A stretch of DNA of 64,000 nt from Algorimicrobium algoritergicola (lineage in GTDB: Bacteria; Bacteroidota; Bacteroidia; Flavobacteriales; Flavobacteriaceae), in assembly GCF_008086165.1 (NCBI RefSeq), contig NZ_VSKL01000004.1:62001-126000 (forward strand), given 5' to 3'. Of this stretch, positions 17,801 to 25,100 are shown in pieces. The number at the start of each line of letters is the position of its first letter. The first letter of the stretch is position 1. The notes beneath the pieces were generated by a model. That model saw only the letters and a list, made by a program, of their open reading frames with translations, was not told where the DNA came from and ran no database searches. The translations under genes and the position numbers were made by a program.

Positions 17801-18474
17801 AATCGTGCAGGCTTCTTTCTAAAGAAGTTAATTTCTTGTTGTGTTTCTAAATTATTTTCCAGTAACAAAACGTCGCCTTTATTATTCGAAATAAGAAACT
17901 GATTATTTTTTACGGAATAGGTTATATAAGGAATTTCAAACTCATAAGCATTTTGATAGACTATTGTTTTTGTATTCAAATTATATAGATACAATTTGGA
18001 GTTATTGGTAATATCATAAATTAAACCATTTTCCTTGTCTGGATAAATTTTTGTTGATACTATTAAAAGGGAATCATTCACCACTGCTTTCGCGTGAATA
18101 TACTCGGGATAAACTGTTGTGAAAACCGTATCAGTCTTATTGTTTAAAAGATCGACTTTCAATAAACTATGATTAGTGCTAATAATAAATTTACCGTGAT
18201 TTAATAAGTTTATTTTACCCGAACCAGGACCATTTTCAGAATCGAACCAACGCTCGGCAATCATAATTTTTGATTGATAATCCCATAACATCACAGTAAT
18301 CCCGCCATTAGACTGAATATCACCTATATAGGTCATAAAATGCTTGTCATCTGGACTTATATATAAATTTTGAGTAGCTGAAGTTTTCTGTAAGATTGCT
18401 TTTGCATTCTGCCCATAAAGAAACAAACTAGAAACAGTAAATAGAATAACTAATACGTGGCTTTTTATGGTCAT
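14896..18474 (-). CDS. Exported beta-propeller / caspase-family fusion protein
   Basis: 1192 residues. Signal peptide ending near LFLYGQ. Residues about 30-740 read as repeated WD40/YVTN-like blades (for example HFMTYIGDIQSNGGITVMLWD near the start, and DVSNSGEFFAISDGDSG). About 800-905 is an Ig-like beta segment (KNLSFTSKTRDYEIKASF). The C-terminal caspase domain (about 915-1190) has YFIGIGVSKYQD, catalytic His990 in LSFSGHG and catalytic Cys1040 in FIDACHSG; ADLDANGTITVYEL near the end is EF-hand-like. It converges on the CHAT gene with a 68-base gap and heads away from the lipoprotein gene upstream. Propellers commonly serve as recognition platforms, so it may sense or dock a partner. Confidence 0.92.
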   Translation of the reverse strand: MTIKSHVLVILFTVSSLFLYGQNAKAILQKTSATQNLYISPDDKHFMTYIGDIQSNGGITVMLWDYQSKIMIAERWFDSENGPGSGKINLLNHGKFIISTNHSLLKVDLLNNKTDTVFTTVYPEYIHAKAVVNDSLLIVSTKIYPDKENGLIYDITNNSKLYLYNLNTKTIVYQNAYEFEIPYITYSVKNNQFLISNNKGDVLLLENNLETQQEINFFRKKPARFLHLTADGYLFANSALSMDKNEYEMDIGEGVIVIKHLKKPKFEKEISFQEQEPAEQNDPYALKLLPSNLVDDIQVDSTDESIFINYGYSKLVKVDSKNLTITDISPKDFKGAIGKIILNQKSKELFVSYGEQKFIASYDNLAIYNYNSRKFTYEFSEIQGPLLNFKTLIKVSDQYVFGYSKKENNPYNLDSLRLLNPETRKTTVVNCESCLMTVNPGSETWLFYRKGYYKEKIIIVADPTKTLLKNPQTTIDIKSFKEITKADLRFKNKKVFHLTALETGFSIQGVYHYFPNSEYFLVNMRHKEKVFYAIIDNTGKTIKQFKSEYDLKWDVSNSGEFFAISDGDSGKWQNTISVFNTNSWELLWTHTIKQLYFSAVRFNMEGTKLYFKETSQSETDDEILQLKEVPIKLGVQAIKTVHSGAYYHDFIVEGQMLYLYSTDYLKQIDLITNTVVWQSRASSTSSKPALFPDLKKIVMDGGDYLAFFDTSSDQVVQYYFFDDDNQMAINQSGYYMSSSGLNSNQFGFLIGENGYPFTQFDMIFNRPDIVLGQMDVLPKDVLSLYKRAYEKRLVNSPVKVDVEALNKNEIPQINLLTKNLSFTSKTRDYEIKASFIDEKHALNSWDIWVNGVPVFGQQGQIIEGKLHDFQAEQVITLSQGNNTIQISCTNNKGLQSLKLTQSVFFDGQSEKPKTYFIGIGVSKYQDSTYNLSYAKKDALDLEHMFKTASESVETFLYLDENATKANILKLKETLQKTSVDDTVILSFSGHGLLAENQDFYCATYDIDFENPEQNGLNYTDLEWLLDGIPSRKKLVFIDACHSGTLDQDDEELVVENPTIEGETVQLTETAAAYNTKGAIGTSTIAVPLETSYTLMQSLFADLSRGNGAVVISASGGKEYALENSDWKNGAFTFAVREGIENRKADLDANGTITVYELKEYVSKTVEKLTNGLQKPTSRQENLENDFEVVSGF

Positions 18475-18497
18475 AACGGAATTATTTGCGTGACGTT

Positions 18498-19400
18498 CTA
18501 TTTGGTAATTTTCATAATTGTAGAAGCGCCATCTTTTACAATAGCATCTTTGTTTTTACTTAATATACTTGGTAGCTGATTAATATATTTACTCTTGTTA
18601 CCTTCATATTCCTCCAACTGAACATTTACTTTTAAAACACCATACGTGCTATTATTTGCTATTTCAGAGGTGATAGGAATGTCATAATACCAAGGAGACA
18701 ATATTGGTTTTGTAATTTGATTGTCAGCACCATACTTTAGATTTTTAAAATCGTACTCCTGCTCTATCAAAATCTTTTTCATTGGTGATCCGTCTGTACT
18801 ACGCCATTGTCCTTCAATTGAAATAGAAATACGTGCGTTTAAATTTTCATCGGTGAATACCTTCGTTTTTGAAAAAAACACACGCAAAGCATCAAAACTA
18901 ATCCGAGTTACTCCAGGATTATCAGGGTCACTTATAAAATCTATTTTCGCATAAAAATTTAAGAGGTCATCCTTTTCATCTCGAATCACATCTTTTAATT
19001 CTAAAGCACCTTCGGTTCCACGGCTTTTTGGTAATGCGTTAACATCGCTGGTGATTAGCCGAGTCATATTTGTTTTTTCCTCAACCACCTGTGGTTTGGC
19101 ATATTTAAAAATTTCGATTGATTGGTAGGTTTTTTCTATTTTATCAGAAAAGGTATTATAATAATTGTTTACAGAAATAGATTGTGCGTAGGAACTTGTT
19201 AATTGTTTCGCACTTTGATCTGCCAGATATTTGGCACCAATAAATAATCCTTGAAGTGCTATTTCTACCATGCCACCACGAGATTCCGGTTGTTTTAGGG
19301 ATACAACGAATTCTTCCTCTGCCTTAATATGAGACCGTTGATGCGCGCCACAAGAACTAAATAGAATTGCGACTAAAATAATAGATGTTATATGTTTCAT
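18498..19400 (-). CDS. Lipoprotein of unknown family in the exported-protease cluster
   Basis: 300 residues. MKHITSIILVAILFSSCG is a lipoprotein signal with the acylated Cys at 17. Residues 40-75 contain a Gly-rich, possibly amphipathic segment (GGMVEIALQGLFIGAKY). The C-terminal half is beta-rich. Two SRG tripeptides lie at residues 40-42 and 126-128. No family recognised. It sits between the propeller-caspase gene (23 bases) and the trypsin-ankyrin gene (39 bases), same strand, so probably in one operon and membrane-anchored beside them. Confidence 0.8.
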   Translation of the reverse strand: MKHITSIILVAILFSSCGAHQRSHIKAEEEFVVSLKQPESRGGMVEIALQGLFIGAKYLADQSAKQLTSSYAQSISVNNYYNTFSDKIEKTYQSIEIFKYAKPQVVEEKTNMTRLITSDVNALPKSRGTEGALELKDVIRDEKDDLLNFYAKIDFISDPDNPGVTRISFDALRVFFSKTKVFTDENLNARISISIEGQWRSTDGSPMKKILIEQEYDFKNLKYGADNQITKPILSPWYYDIPITSEIANNSTYGVLKVNVQLEEYEGNKSKYINQLPSILSKNKDAIVKDGASTIMKITK

Positions 19401-19439
19401 AATTTCGAAATAAATTAATTATTGACTTGTGAATAAACA

Positions 19440-20981
19440 TTATAACTTGCCTTTACGCACGTTTTTTAAATATTTATAATTTGATTTAAAATCGGCGTTT
19501 TTTGCTGTTTTTTCAGGATAATCGCCTTCATAATTTTTTTCATCTACCAAAACACCATGTTTAACTAACAGTTGGAGTAAAGCCATATCGCCAATTTGAG
19601 CGGCTAGATGTAACAAATTATTTCCATTTGAATCTTTTACCGTTTTATCAGCTCCGGCATCTAATAAAAGACGAAAGCCTTTTGTGAAATTATTTTTAAC
19701 GGCTAATTGAATCGGTGTTGGAAGATTATCATAAGTAACATCTGGATAAATAGAGTTCTCTAAAAGAATTTTTAACAGATTATCGTCTTGTGAGTCAATA
19801 GCTTCTTTCATGAGTTTATAGCCATCAACAGGACTTAATGCATCGTTAGTCATGGCTAGGATAGACTGTAACATGTCATATTCTTTATTACGAGCCGCAA
19901 GAAGCTCTAGCCTTCCCTGAATATTAGTATAAGTATGGTTATAAATCCAAGAATACGAACTCCAACTGCTAAAACGATCAGCTAATCCGTTTTTTATCGC
20001 GTATTCTAAATTCTCATAGACAGCCATAATTAAAATTTCTCCTGGTAATTTATGAATTTTATGGGCTTGACATCCTGCATTATTTTCTGCAGATGAAAAT
20101 TGAACAGTTTTTACACAGTCGCAATCTGGATCATATTTATAATCGCCAGAATACGTTCCATTACTATATTGTGTGGCTCCACGAACCAAAATACCTTCTA
20201 TAAACCCGTTAGGGTCAAAAACGGGACCGCCAGAATTTCCTGGAAATGCATCAATATCACTTTTAAAAAACTGTTCTTCTTCATTACTGACAACAATGGC
20301 ATTTTCTGAAAATTTTAAGGGTAATCCTGTTGGAGTTCCTATGGTATTAACCCGACTATTTTTTGAAACCTCACCACTTGTTCTAAAACGGTAAGGTGCT
20401 CTTTCGGACTTTCTATCTAGTTTTAGTACGGCATAATCTTGATTGGTGTCATCATCTAAAACTGAAGCTAAAACATCAACCACCTCATACATGTTATTTT
20501 CAGGAACTTCTATGTACTTGTAATATTCATCATACTTTAGCTCATTTGTATAATCAAATACCCAAATCCATCTTTGGGCATCTTCTAGTGTTTTCACACA
20601 ATGTCCAGCGGTAATTAATACATCTGGCGCAATTAAAAATCCTGTACAATTTGCTACTGTTGGTTGATCAAGATACCGAACGTTGGCATCAAAGTTTTCT
20701 GTTTCAAAACGGTCGGTGAGCATTTCGCGTAACGTATAACCAACAAGTTCATTTCCATCAATAACATCTTTGGAGACCATTGCTGCTGTAGCGCGAACAA
20801 AGTCTTTGATGCCATCAGCATCTTTAACTTCTTTTCTATCATCATTTCCAAAAATGCCTCGTGGTGTGGAACCAATTTCTCCAAATGGATATTGGAATGG
20901 TTCGGGTTGATTCTTTTCTTGAGCAAACAGGGTCGTTGAACAGCAAAACAATGCTGAACAAATAAAGATTTTTGTTTTCAT
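19440..20981 (-). CDS. Exported trypsin-like serine protease with C-terminal ankyrin repeats
   Basis: 513 residues from ATG 20981, which gives the signal peptide MKTKIFICSALFCCSTTLFA; an upstream in-frame ATG at 21062 would bury it. The S1-type domain (about 60-300) has a full triad: His127 in LITAGHC, Asp182 in NQDYAVLKLD, Ser250 in FPGNSGGPVFD. Residues about 400-510 form ankyrin repeats (TPIQLAVKNNFTKGFRLLLD, NLLHLAAQIGDMALLQLLVK). Protease and ankyrin domains are joined in one exported chain, an unusual pairing. First gene of the leftward block with the lipoprotein and propeller-caspase. Confidence 0.92.
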   Translation of the reverse strand: MKTKIFICSALFCCSTTLFAQEKNQPEPFQYPFGEIGSTPRGIFGNDDRKEVKDADGIKDFVRATAAMVSKDVIDGNELVGYTLREMLTDRFETENFDANVRYLDQPTVANCTGFLIAPDVLITAGHCVKTLEDAQRWIWVFDYTNELKYDEYYKYIEVPENNMYEVVDVLASVLDDDTNQDYAVLKLDRKSERAPYRFRTSGEVSKNSRVNTIGTPTGLPLKFSENAIVVSNEEEQFFKSDIDAFPGNSGGPVFDPNGFIEGILVRGATQYSNGTYSGDYKYDPDCDCVKTVQFSSAENNAGCQAHKIHKLPGEILIMAVYENLEYAIKNGLADRFSSWSSYSWIYNHTYTNIQGRLELLAARNKEYDMLQSILAMTNDALSPVDGYKLMKEAIDSQDDNLLKILLENSIYPDVTYDNLPTPIQLAVKNNFTKGFRLLLDAGADKTVKDSNGNNLLHLAAQIGDMALLQLLVKHGVLVDEKNYEGDYPEKTAKNADFKSNYKYLKNVRKGKL

Positions 20982-21138
20982 GGTATGTAAGTATTGATAA
21001 AATAGCGTTATTATCGAAAACTTAATTAAAACTCCTGTATTTGTTGGGACAGAAATTTTCAAGTAAGCATATTGCTAATTAACCAATTATTATTCCAAGT
21101 CCTAATTTTATTTAAAAAAAAGCCTACAAAACACACAT

Positions 21139-21160
21139 AAATACTTAATTTTAAGTATTT
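21139..21160. promoter_or_regulatory. Perfect inverted repeat upstream of the trypsin-ankyrin gene
   Basis: AAATACTTAA (21139-21148) and TTAAGTATTT (21151-21160) are perfect inverted repeats separated by TT. It lies about 160 bases upstream of the start of the leftward protease block and downstream of the gdh operon terminator. It could be an operator; no promoter box was securely linked to it. The rest of 20982-21207 shows no gene. Confidence 0.35.
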
Positions 21161-21207
21161 ATTTTCTGTGAAATAATTATAATAATTTAGTTTCAGGCCT
21201 AAAACAA

Positions 21208-21241
21208 AACAAGCCATACACTAATGCGTGTATGGCTTGTT
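21208..21241 (-). terminator. Intrinsic terminator of the gdhA operon
   Basis: A perfect 14-bp stem (21208-21221 with 21228-21241) and six-base loop; reading the minus strand, a T-rich run TTTGTTTT follows. It lies 26 bases past the stop of the last gene of the operon. Confidence 0.85.
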
Positions 21242-21266
21242 CAAAAATTAAAATATTAAAAAATTA

Positions 21267-21644
21267 CTACATGAGTATTTTTAAATATACTTCATTCTTA
21301 ATCTTCCGATAACTATCAATATGTTTCACATATTTAGATAGATACGTATCATGTAAATTAATGTAATATACATCACATTCTAAATCATCACATTCATTAT
21401 ACTTTACAATAGATGTTCTATAATTGTATAACTCGTTTAATATGCTTGCGTTTTGTTCAGATTCCTCCAAAAGCAAATCTCGCAACGCTTTGTCATTCAA
21501 TTTATTAGATGCTATTTTCGCTAGCCAATCACTCTCGTCGGTCACGTAACTTAAATGAGAAATCCAAACGTCAAGCTCTTGTGTCCGCTTTACATGAATT
21601 ATTTCTTCATCAGTATCATGATTAAAAAAGGTATTTGATTCCAT
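21267..21644 (-). CDS. Hypothetical protein, 125 aa, translationally coupled to a GreA/GreB-like gene
   Basis: The start codon overlaps the stop of the upstream gene by one base (TAATG), a coupling arrangement. The protein is acidic and helix-rich (HVKRTQELDVWISHLSYVTD, then LRDLLLEESEQNASILNELY), without a signal peptide or membrane segment. Two Cys occur in ECDDLECD. No family recognised. It is the last gene before the operon terminator, downstream of gdhA. Confidence 0.75.
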   Translation of the reverse strand: MESNTFFNHDTDEEIIHVKRTQELDVWISHLSYVTDESDWLAKIASNKLNDKALRDLLLEESEQNASILNELYNYRTSIVKYNECDDLECDVYYINLHDTYLSKYVKHIDSYRKIKNEVYLKILM

Positions 21645-22057
21645 TATAATTGATAGTGTTTGTTTGATTTATTTTGCTTCACATTTACAATACGGAGCTT
21701 TTTGATACCGCCAGGAAATTCCCAGTCAATGACATCGCCTTGAGCATAACCCATAACAGCAGATCCCATTGGTGTTAACACCGAAACCTTATTGTTTTGA
21801 TAGTTTTTATCATTAGGCGTTACCAATTCAAAGGTGTTTTCCCAACCATCATCCGTTGCCACAGTAATTACAGAATTAAACCTAATAACATCTTGAGGAA
21901 CTAATTCCTCATCACTTATTACGGCATTCTGCAATTCGGTTTCTAGCCTTTTTACGGAGTATTTACGCGTATCTTCTTTATAGTTTATAGATAAATTTAA
22001 TAAGCGTTTTAAAACAACATACTCCTTTTTTTCTAATATCAAGCTTCCGTATTTCAT
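21644..22057 (-). CDS. GreA/GreB-family C-terminal domain protein (Rnk-like)
   Basis: 137 residues. The C-terminal portion (about 60-125) contains VLTPMGSAVMGYAQGDVIDW and PGGIKKLRIV, the FKBP-like domain of GreA/GreB and Rnk. The N-terminal helical part is shorter than the GreA coiled coil, more like Rnk. Such proteins bind RNA polymerase near the secondary channel. It follows gdhA by 16 bases. Confidence 0.82.
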   Translation of the reverse strand: MKYGSLILEKKEYVVLKRLLNLSINYKEDTRKYSVKRLETELQNAVISDEELVPQDVIRFNSVITVATDDGWENTFELVTPNDKNYQNNKVSVLTPMGSAVMGYAQGDVIDWEFPGGIKKLRIVNVKQNKSNKHYQL

Positions 22058-22073
22058 ATTAAATTAAAGTTTA

Positions 22074-23369
22074 TTATGGAAAAATTCCACGTTGAATATA
22101 TGCTTTTTCAATACGCTCAATTGCTATAAAGTAAGCAGCTGATCGCATATCGATTTGTTTCTCTTCGGAAGTTTTTAAAACTTTTCTAAAAACCTCTCTA
22201 ATCTTTTTATCAATTTTAGCAAGTATTTCATCAAGCTCCCAAAGTTCACCATTACGGTTTTGTAACCATTCAAAATAACTTCCAATAACACCACCAGAAT
22301 TACATAAGATATCTGGAATAACCGTTATTCCTTTTTCTTGTAATACTTTTTCTGCCTCAACAGTTGTTGGTCCATTAGCACCTTCAGCAATTAAAAATGC
22401 TTTAATTTGAGATGCATTTTCAGCCGTAATTTGATTTCCTAAAGCTGCAGGAATACAAATATCACAGTCTAATCCGAAGAAATCTTCCTTCAATACTTCT
22501 GTTGATCCTGGGAATCCTTGAACAGCTCCATTATTATTTTTAATAAACTCGAATAAACCTTCTACTGAAATGCCTTCGGTATTTGAAATTGAACCAAATG
22601 CATCTTGAACACCAACTAGTTTAGCACCTTCTAATTCTAAAAAGTGTGCTGCCCAATAGCCTACATTTCCAAAACCTTGAACAATAAAACGCTTATCTTT
22701 TAAATCTATTTTCTTGCTTTCAGCCCAATACTTAATCGTTAAAAATACACCAAACCCAGTTGCTCTATCACGACCTTCTAATCCACCAGAACCAACTGGC
22801 TTTCCAGTAACTACGTGCTGATTTTTTGAACGCTCTGATGGCGCTTTTGTAGACATATACGTATCTGCAATCCAAGCCATAGTTTGTGCACTTGTATTGA
22901 CATCTGGAGCTGGAATATCGTGTTCTGGTCCAATATTTTCACCTAAAGCATAAGTAAAACGTCTTGTAATACGCTCTAATTCTGTATTAGAATATTTTTT
23001 AGGGTCCATTTGAATTCCTCCTTTAGCACCACCATAAGGTAAACCTGCTAAAGACGTTTTCCATGTCATCCACATAGCTAATGCCTTAACGGAGTCGATA
23101 TCAATTGTTGGATGGTAACGCAATCCGCCTTTGTATGGTCCTAATGCGTTGTTGTGCTGTACACGGTAACCTTTAAAAATTTCGACTTCACCATTGTCCA
23201 TACGAACTGGGAAATGAATAATTAACTCGTTATTCGTTACAGCTAATATTTTTTTAATGTTTGGATTCAATTCAACCATATCTGCAGCAGCATTGAATTG
23301 CTTCATAACATTTTCTAGCATGCCTTGTTTAGGTTGTTTTTTCTTTTTTACTTCTTTTGTTAAAGTCAT
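22074..23369 (-). CDS. gdhA: Glutamate dehydrogenase (Glu/Leu/Phe/Val dehydrogenase family)
   Basis: 431 residues, typical of hexameric glutamate dehydrogenases. The catalytic part has GPYKGGLRYHP, LPYGGAKGGI (substrate-binding and catalytic Lys region) and DIPAPDVNT. The Rossmann part has FIVQGFGNVG followed by an acidic residue region. It interconverts glutamate with 2-oxoglutarate and ammonia, a junction of nitrogen and carbon metabolism. It lies 12 bases after a small Cys-rich gene, and the operon is preceded by a sigma-54-type promoter. Confidence 0.95.
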   Translation of the reverse strand: MTLTKEVKKKKQPKQGMLENVMKQFNAAADMVELNPNIKKILAVTNNELIIHFPVRMDNGEVEIFKGYRVQHNNALGPYKGGLRYHPTIDIDSVKALAMWMTWKTSLAGLPYGGAKGGIQMDPKKYSNTELERITRRFTYALGENIGPEHDIPAPDVNTSAQTMAWIADTYMSTKAPSERSKNQHVVTGKPVGSGGLEGRDRATGFGVFLTIKYWAESKKIDLKDKRFIVQGFGNVGYWAAHFLELEGAKLVGVQDAFGSISNTEGISVEGLFEFIKNNNGAVQGFPGSTEVLKEDFFGLDCDICIPAALGNQITAENASQIKAFLIAEGANGPTTVEAEKVLQEKGITVIPDILCNSGGVIGSYFEWLQNRNGELWELDEILAKIDKKIREVFRKVLKTSEEKQIDMRSAAYFIAIERIEKAYIQRGIFP

Positions 23370-23381
23370 TTTTTTTATTTT

Positions 23382-23585
23382 TTAGATAAGTTCAACAGTG
23401 GGATTATTCAACACGCGGTTGAATTTTTGATTATTATTATTATTATTATTGGAATATTTGTTCGTGTCTGTTTTAGCTAGTTCATATTCACTACAGGACC
23501 AAATAGAACTTTTATTTGTTGTTAAGTTGCACGTATGTACAAATATACAATCTTGGCACAAACTTCTTTCCATAGTATGATTCAT
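23382..23585 (-). CDS. Small Cys-rich protein upstream of gdhA
   Basis: 67 residues. CQDCIFVHTC and WSCSEYE give a CxxC-x6-C...C arrangement that could bind zinc or iron; SLCQDC and SIWSCSEYE look like conserved motifs. The middle is a run of seven Asn encoded by an ATT/AAT trinucleotide repeat (23430-23450). It starts about 20 bases after the predicted sigma-54 start site and ends 12 bases before gdhA, so the reading frame is in the expected place for a genuine first gene of the operon. No known function. Confidence 0.7.
   Translation of the reverse strand: MNHTMERSLCQDCIFVHTCNLTTNKSSIWSCSEYELAKTDTNKYSNNNNNNNQKFNRVLNNPTVELI
23430..23450. repeat. Trinucleotide microsatellite (ATT)7
   Basis: Seven perfect ATT units on the plus strand, read as AAT (Asn) codons in the small Cys-rich gene. 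Copy changes keep frame and would only alter the Asn run. Confidence 0.95.
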
Positions 23586-23616
23586 AAACTAGTCTTTAAT
23601 TTCCATGAACCAATAG

Positions 23617-23633
23617 GCAATAGGCGTGCCAAT
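23617..23633 (-). promoter_or_regulatory. Sigma-54 (-24/-12) promoter of the gdhA operon
   Basis: On the minus strand the sequence reads TTGGCACGCCTATTGCC. It matches the sigma-54 consensus TGGCACG-N4-TTGC in all fixed positions, with GG at 23631-23630 and GC at 23619-23618, the required 12-base spacing. Expected transcription start is near 23606, about 21 bases before the small Cys-rich gene. The nearest upstream genes encode a GAFTGA-type sigma-54 activator and its kinase. Confidence 0.78.
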
Positions 23634-23634
23634 C

Positions 23635-23663
23635 AAAAATACAAACCACAAATCAATTACAAT
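23635..23663 (-). promoter_or_regulatory. Possible housekeeping promoter overlapping the sigma-54 site
   Basis: Minus strand TATTTTTG (23642-23635) fits TAnnTTTG, with TTG at 23663-23661 after an 18-base spacer. The box ends one base from the sigma-54 element, so the two promoters would compete for the same DNA. Confidence 0.45.
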
Positions 23664-23768
23664 AATCTGACTACTATTTACTTACAATTAATATGCTTGA
23701 AATCTCTTAAAGTGATATTGAGGAGAAATTGACCAACTGCGTAAAAATCACCCAGTAATTAAATTCGC

Positions 23769-25097
23769 TTATTTTATTTTTTCGCTTAAAGTCTTCCTAT
23801 CAATTTGAAGAATTTTAGCCGCTTGAGATTTATTGTTGTTAGTAGCCTCAAGTACTTTTAATATGTATTTTTTTTCAATTTCTTTAAGTGGTAACAGTTC
23901 ATTATCATATTCTGGAAATGATATGTGATGTTTTAATTGTTCAGGTAAATCAGCAATCGTAATTTGCTTGTCACACATTATCACAGCACGTTGAATAACA
24001 TTTTCTAACTCCCTAATATTACCTGGCCAGTGATAGCGCTCCAATACAGCCAGCGCATCTGGTGCGATAGAAATTAATTTGTCCTTATATTCAACACCAT
24101 ATTTAAACAAAAACTTATCGGTTAATAACGAAATGTCTCCTTTTCGTTCTTGTAATGTTGGTACATCAATTTCAACAACCGTTAATCGGTAATAAAGATC
24201 TTCACGAAAACGCCCTTTATCAATAAGTTCCTTTAAATCGCTGTTTGTTGCTGCAATAACACGAACATCTACAGGTTCAATTTTTTGAGATCCTACGCGA
24301 GTCACTTCCTTTTCTTGAAGTACGCGAAGTAAGCGTGATTGTGTAGCTAATGAGGCATTTCCTATTTCATCTAAAAAAATAGTTCCCTTATTTGCGGCCT
24401 GAAAAAAACCATTTCTATTTTCATCAGCTCCCGTAAAGGCGCCTTTGACATAGCCAAATAATTCGGATTCTAAAAGGTTTTCAGGAATCGCACCACAGTT
24501 TACAGCAATAAAAGGAGCCGACGCATATTTTCCTAAATAATGAATGGAACGTGCTACTAATTCTTTTCCCGTTCCACTTTCCCCTTTTATAAATATGGTG
24601 GCCTTATTGTCTTTAACCCGATCTATAACTTCCGTAACTCTCTTTATGGCTTCTGATTGTCCAATTAATTCACCATAACTTTTGGAATCTTTTGGCAACT
24701 CTGGTTTGCTAGTGACTCTTTTTGGTCTACTTTCAAACGCTTTTATAACAGCTAATTTAAGTTCTTCTTTGGTAAATGGTTTGGTAAGATATTCCATGGC
24801 TCCAGATTTCATAACCTCTAATGCTCCATCAACGGAAGGATAACCTGTAACTACTAATTTTGGAATATTTGGAAAATGCTCTGATACATATTTTACCAAC
24901 TCTAAACCATCAACACCTGGCATTTTTAAATCGGTTATGAGTAAATCTATTGATTCATCCTGTAAAATAGTCATGGCTTCTTTTACAGAAACCGCTTTAA
25001 ACGTATGATAATTTAAGGTTTGTAAATGACGTTGTAGGAGTTCTAAAATATGAACATCATCATCTACTAATAATATATTTTCTTGATGTAATGACAT
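23769..25097 (-). CDS. Sigma-54-dependent response regulator (NtrC family)
   Basis: 442 residues with the full three-domain layout. Receiver 1-120 with Asp56 (LLITDLKMP) and the switch Lys in LTKPF. AAA+ domain about 145-375: Walker A GESGTGKE, GAFTGA loop (GYVKGAFTGADENRNG) that contacts sigma-54, Walker B FLDEIG. C-terminal Fis-type HTH about 400-442 (NNKSQAAKILQIDRKTLSEK). It activates sigma-54 promoters; one lies 136 bases beyond its stop, in front of the gdhA operon. The kinase gene precedes it by three bases. Confidence 0.95.
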   Translation of the reverse strand: MSLHQENILLVDDDVHILELLQRHLQTLNYHTFKAVSVKEAMTILQDESIDLLITDLKMPGVDGLELVKYVSEHFPNIPKLVVTGYPSVDGALEVMKSGAMEYLTKPFTKEELKLAVIKAFESRPKRVTSKPELPKDSKSYGELIGQSEAIKRVTEVIDRVKDNKATIFIKGESGTGKELVARSIHYLGKYASAPFIAVNCGAIPENLLESELFGYVKGAFTGADENRNGFFQAANKGTIFLDEIGNASLATQSRLLRVLQEKEVTRVGSQKIEPVDVRVIAATNSDLKELIDKGRFREDLYYRLTVVEIDVPTLQERKGDISLLTDKFLFKYGVEYKDKLISIAPDALAVLERYHWPGNIRELENVIQRAVIMCDKQITIADLPEQLKHHISFPEYDNELLPLKEIEKKYILKVLEATNNNKSQAAKILQIDRKTLSEKIK

Positions 25098-25100
25098 AAT

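Noticed and set aside
20100-20614. Short frames opposite the trypsin-ankyrin gene
   Set aside because: Antisense shadows of a gene with a clear catalytic triad.
10116-20981. Caspase/trypsin cluster as a type III CRISPR-associated or other cytosolic anti-phage system
   Set aside because: No Cas, Avs, TIR or nucleotide-cyclase genes are present, and every member has an export signal, which does not fit cytosolic defence.
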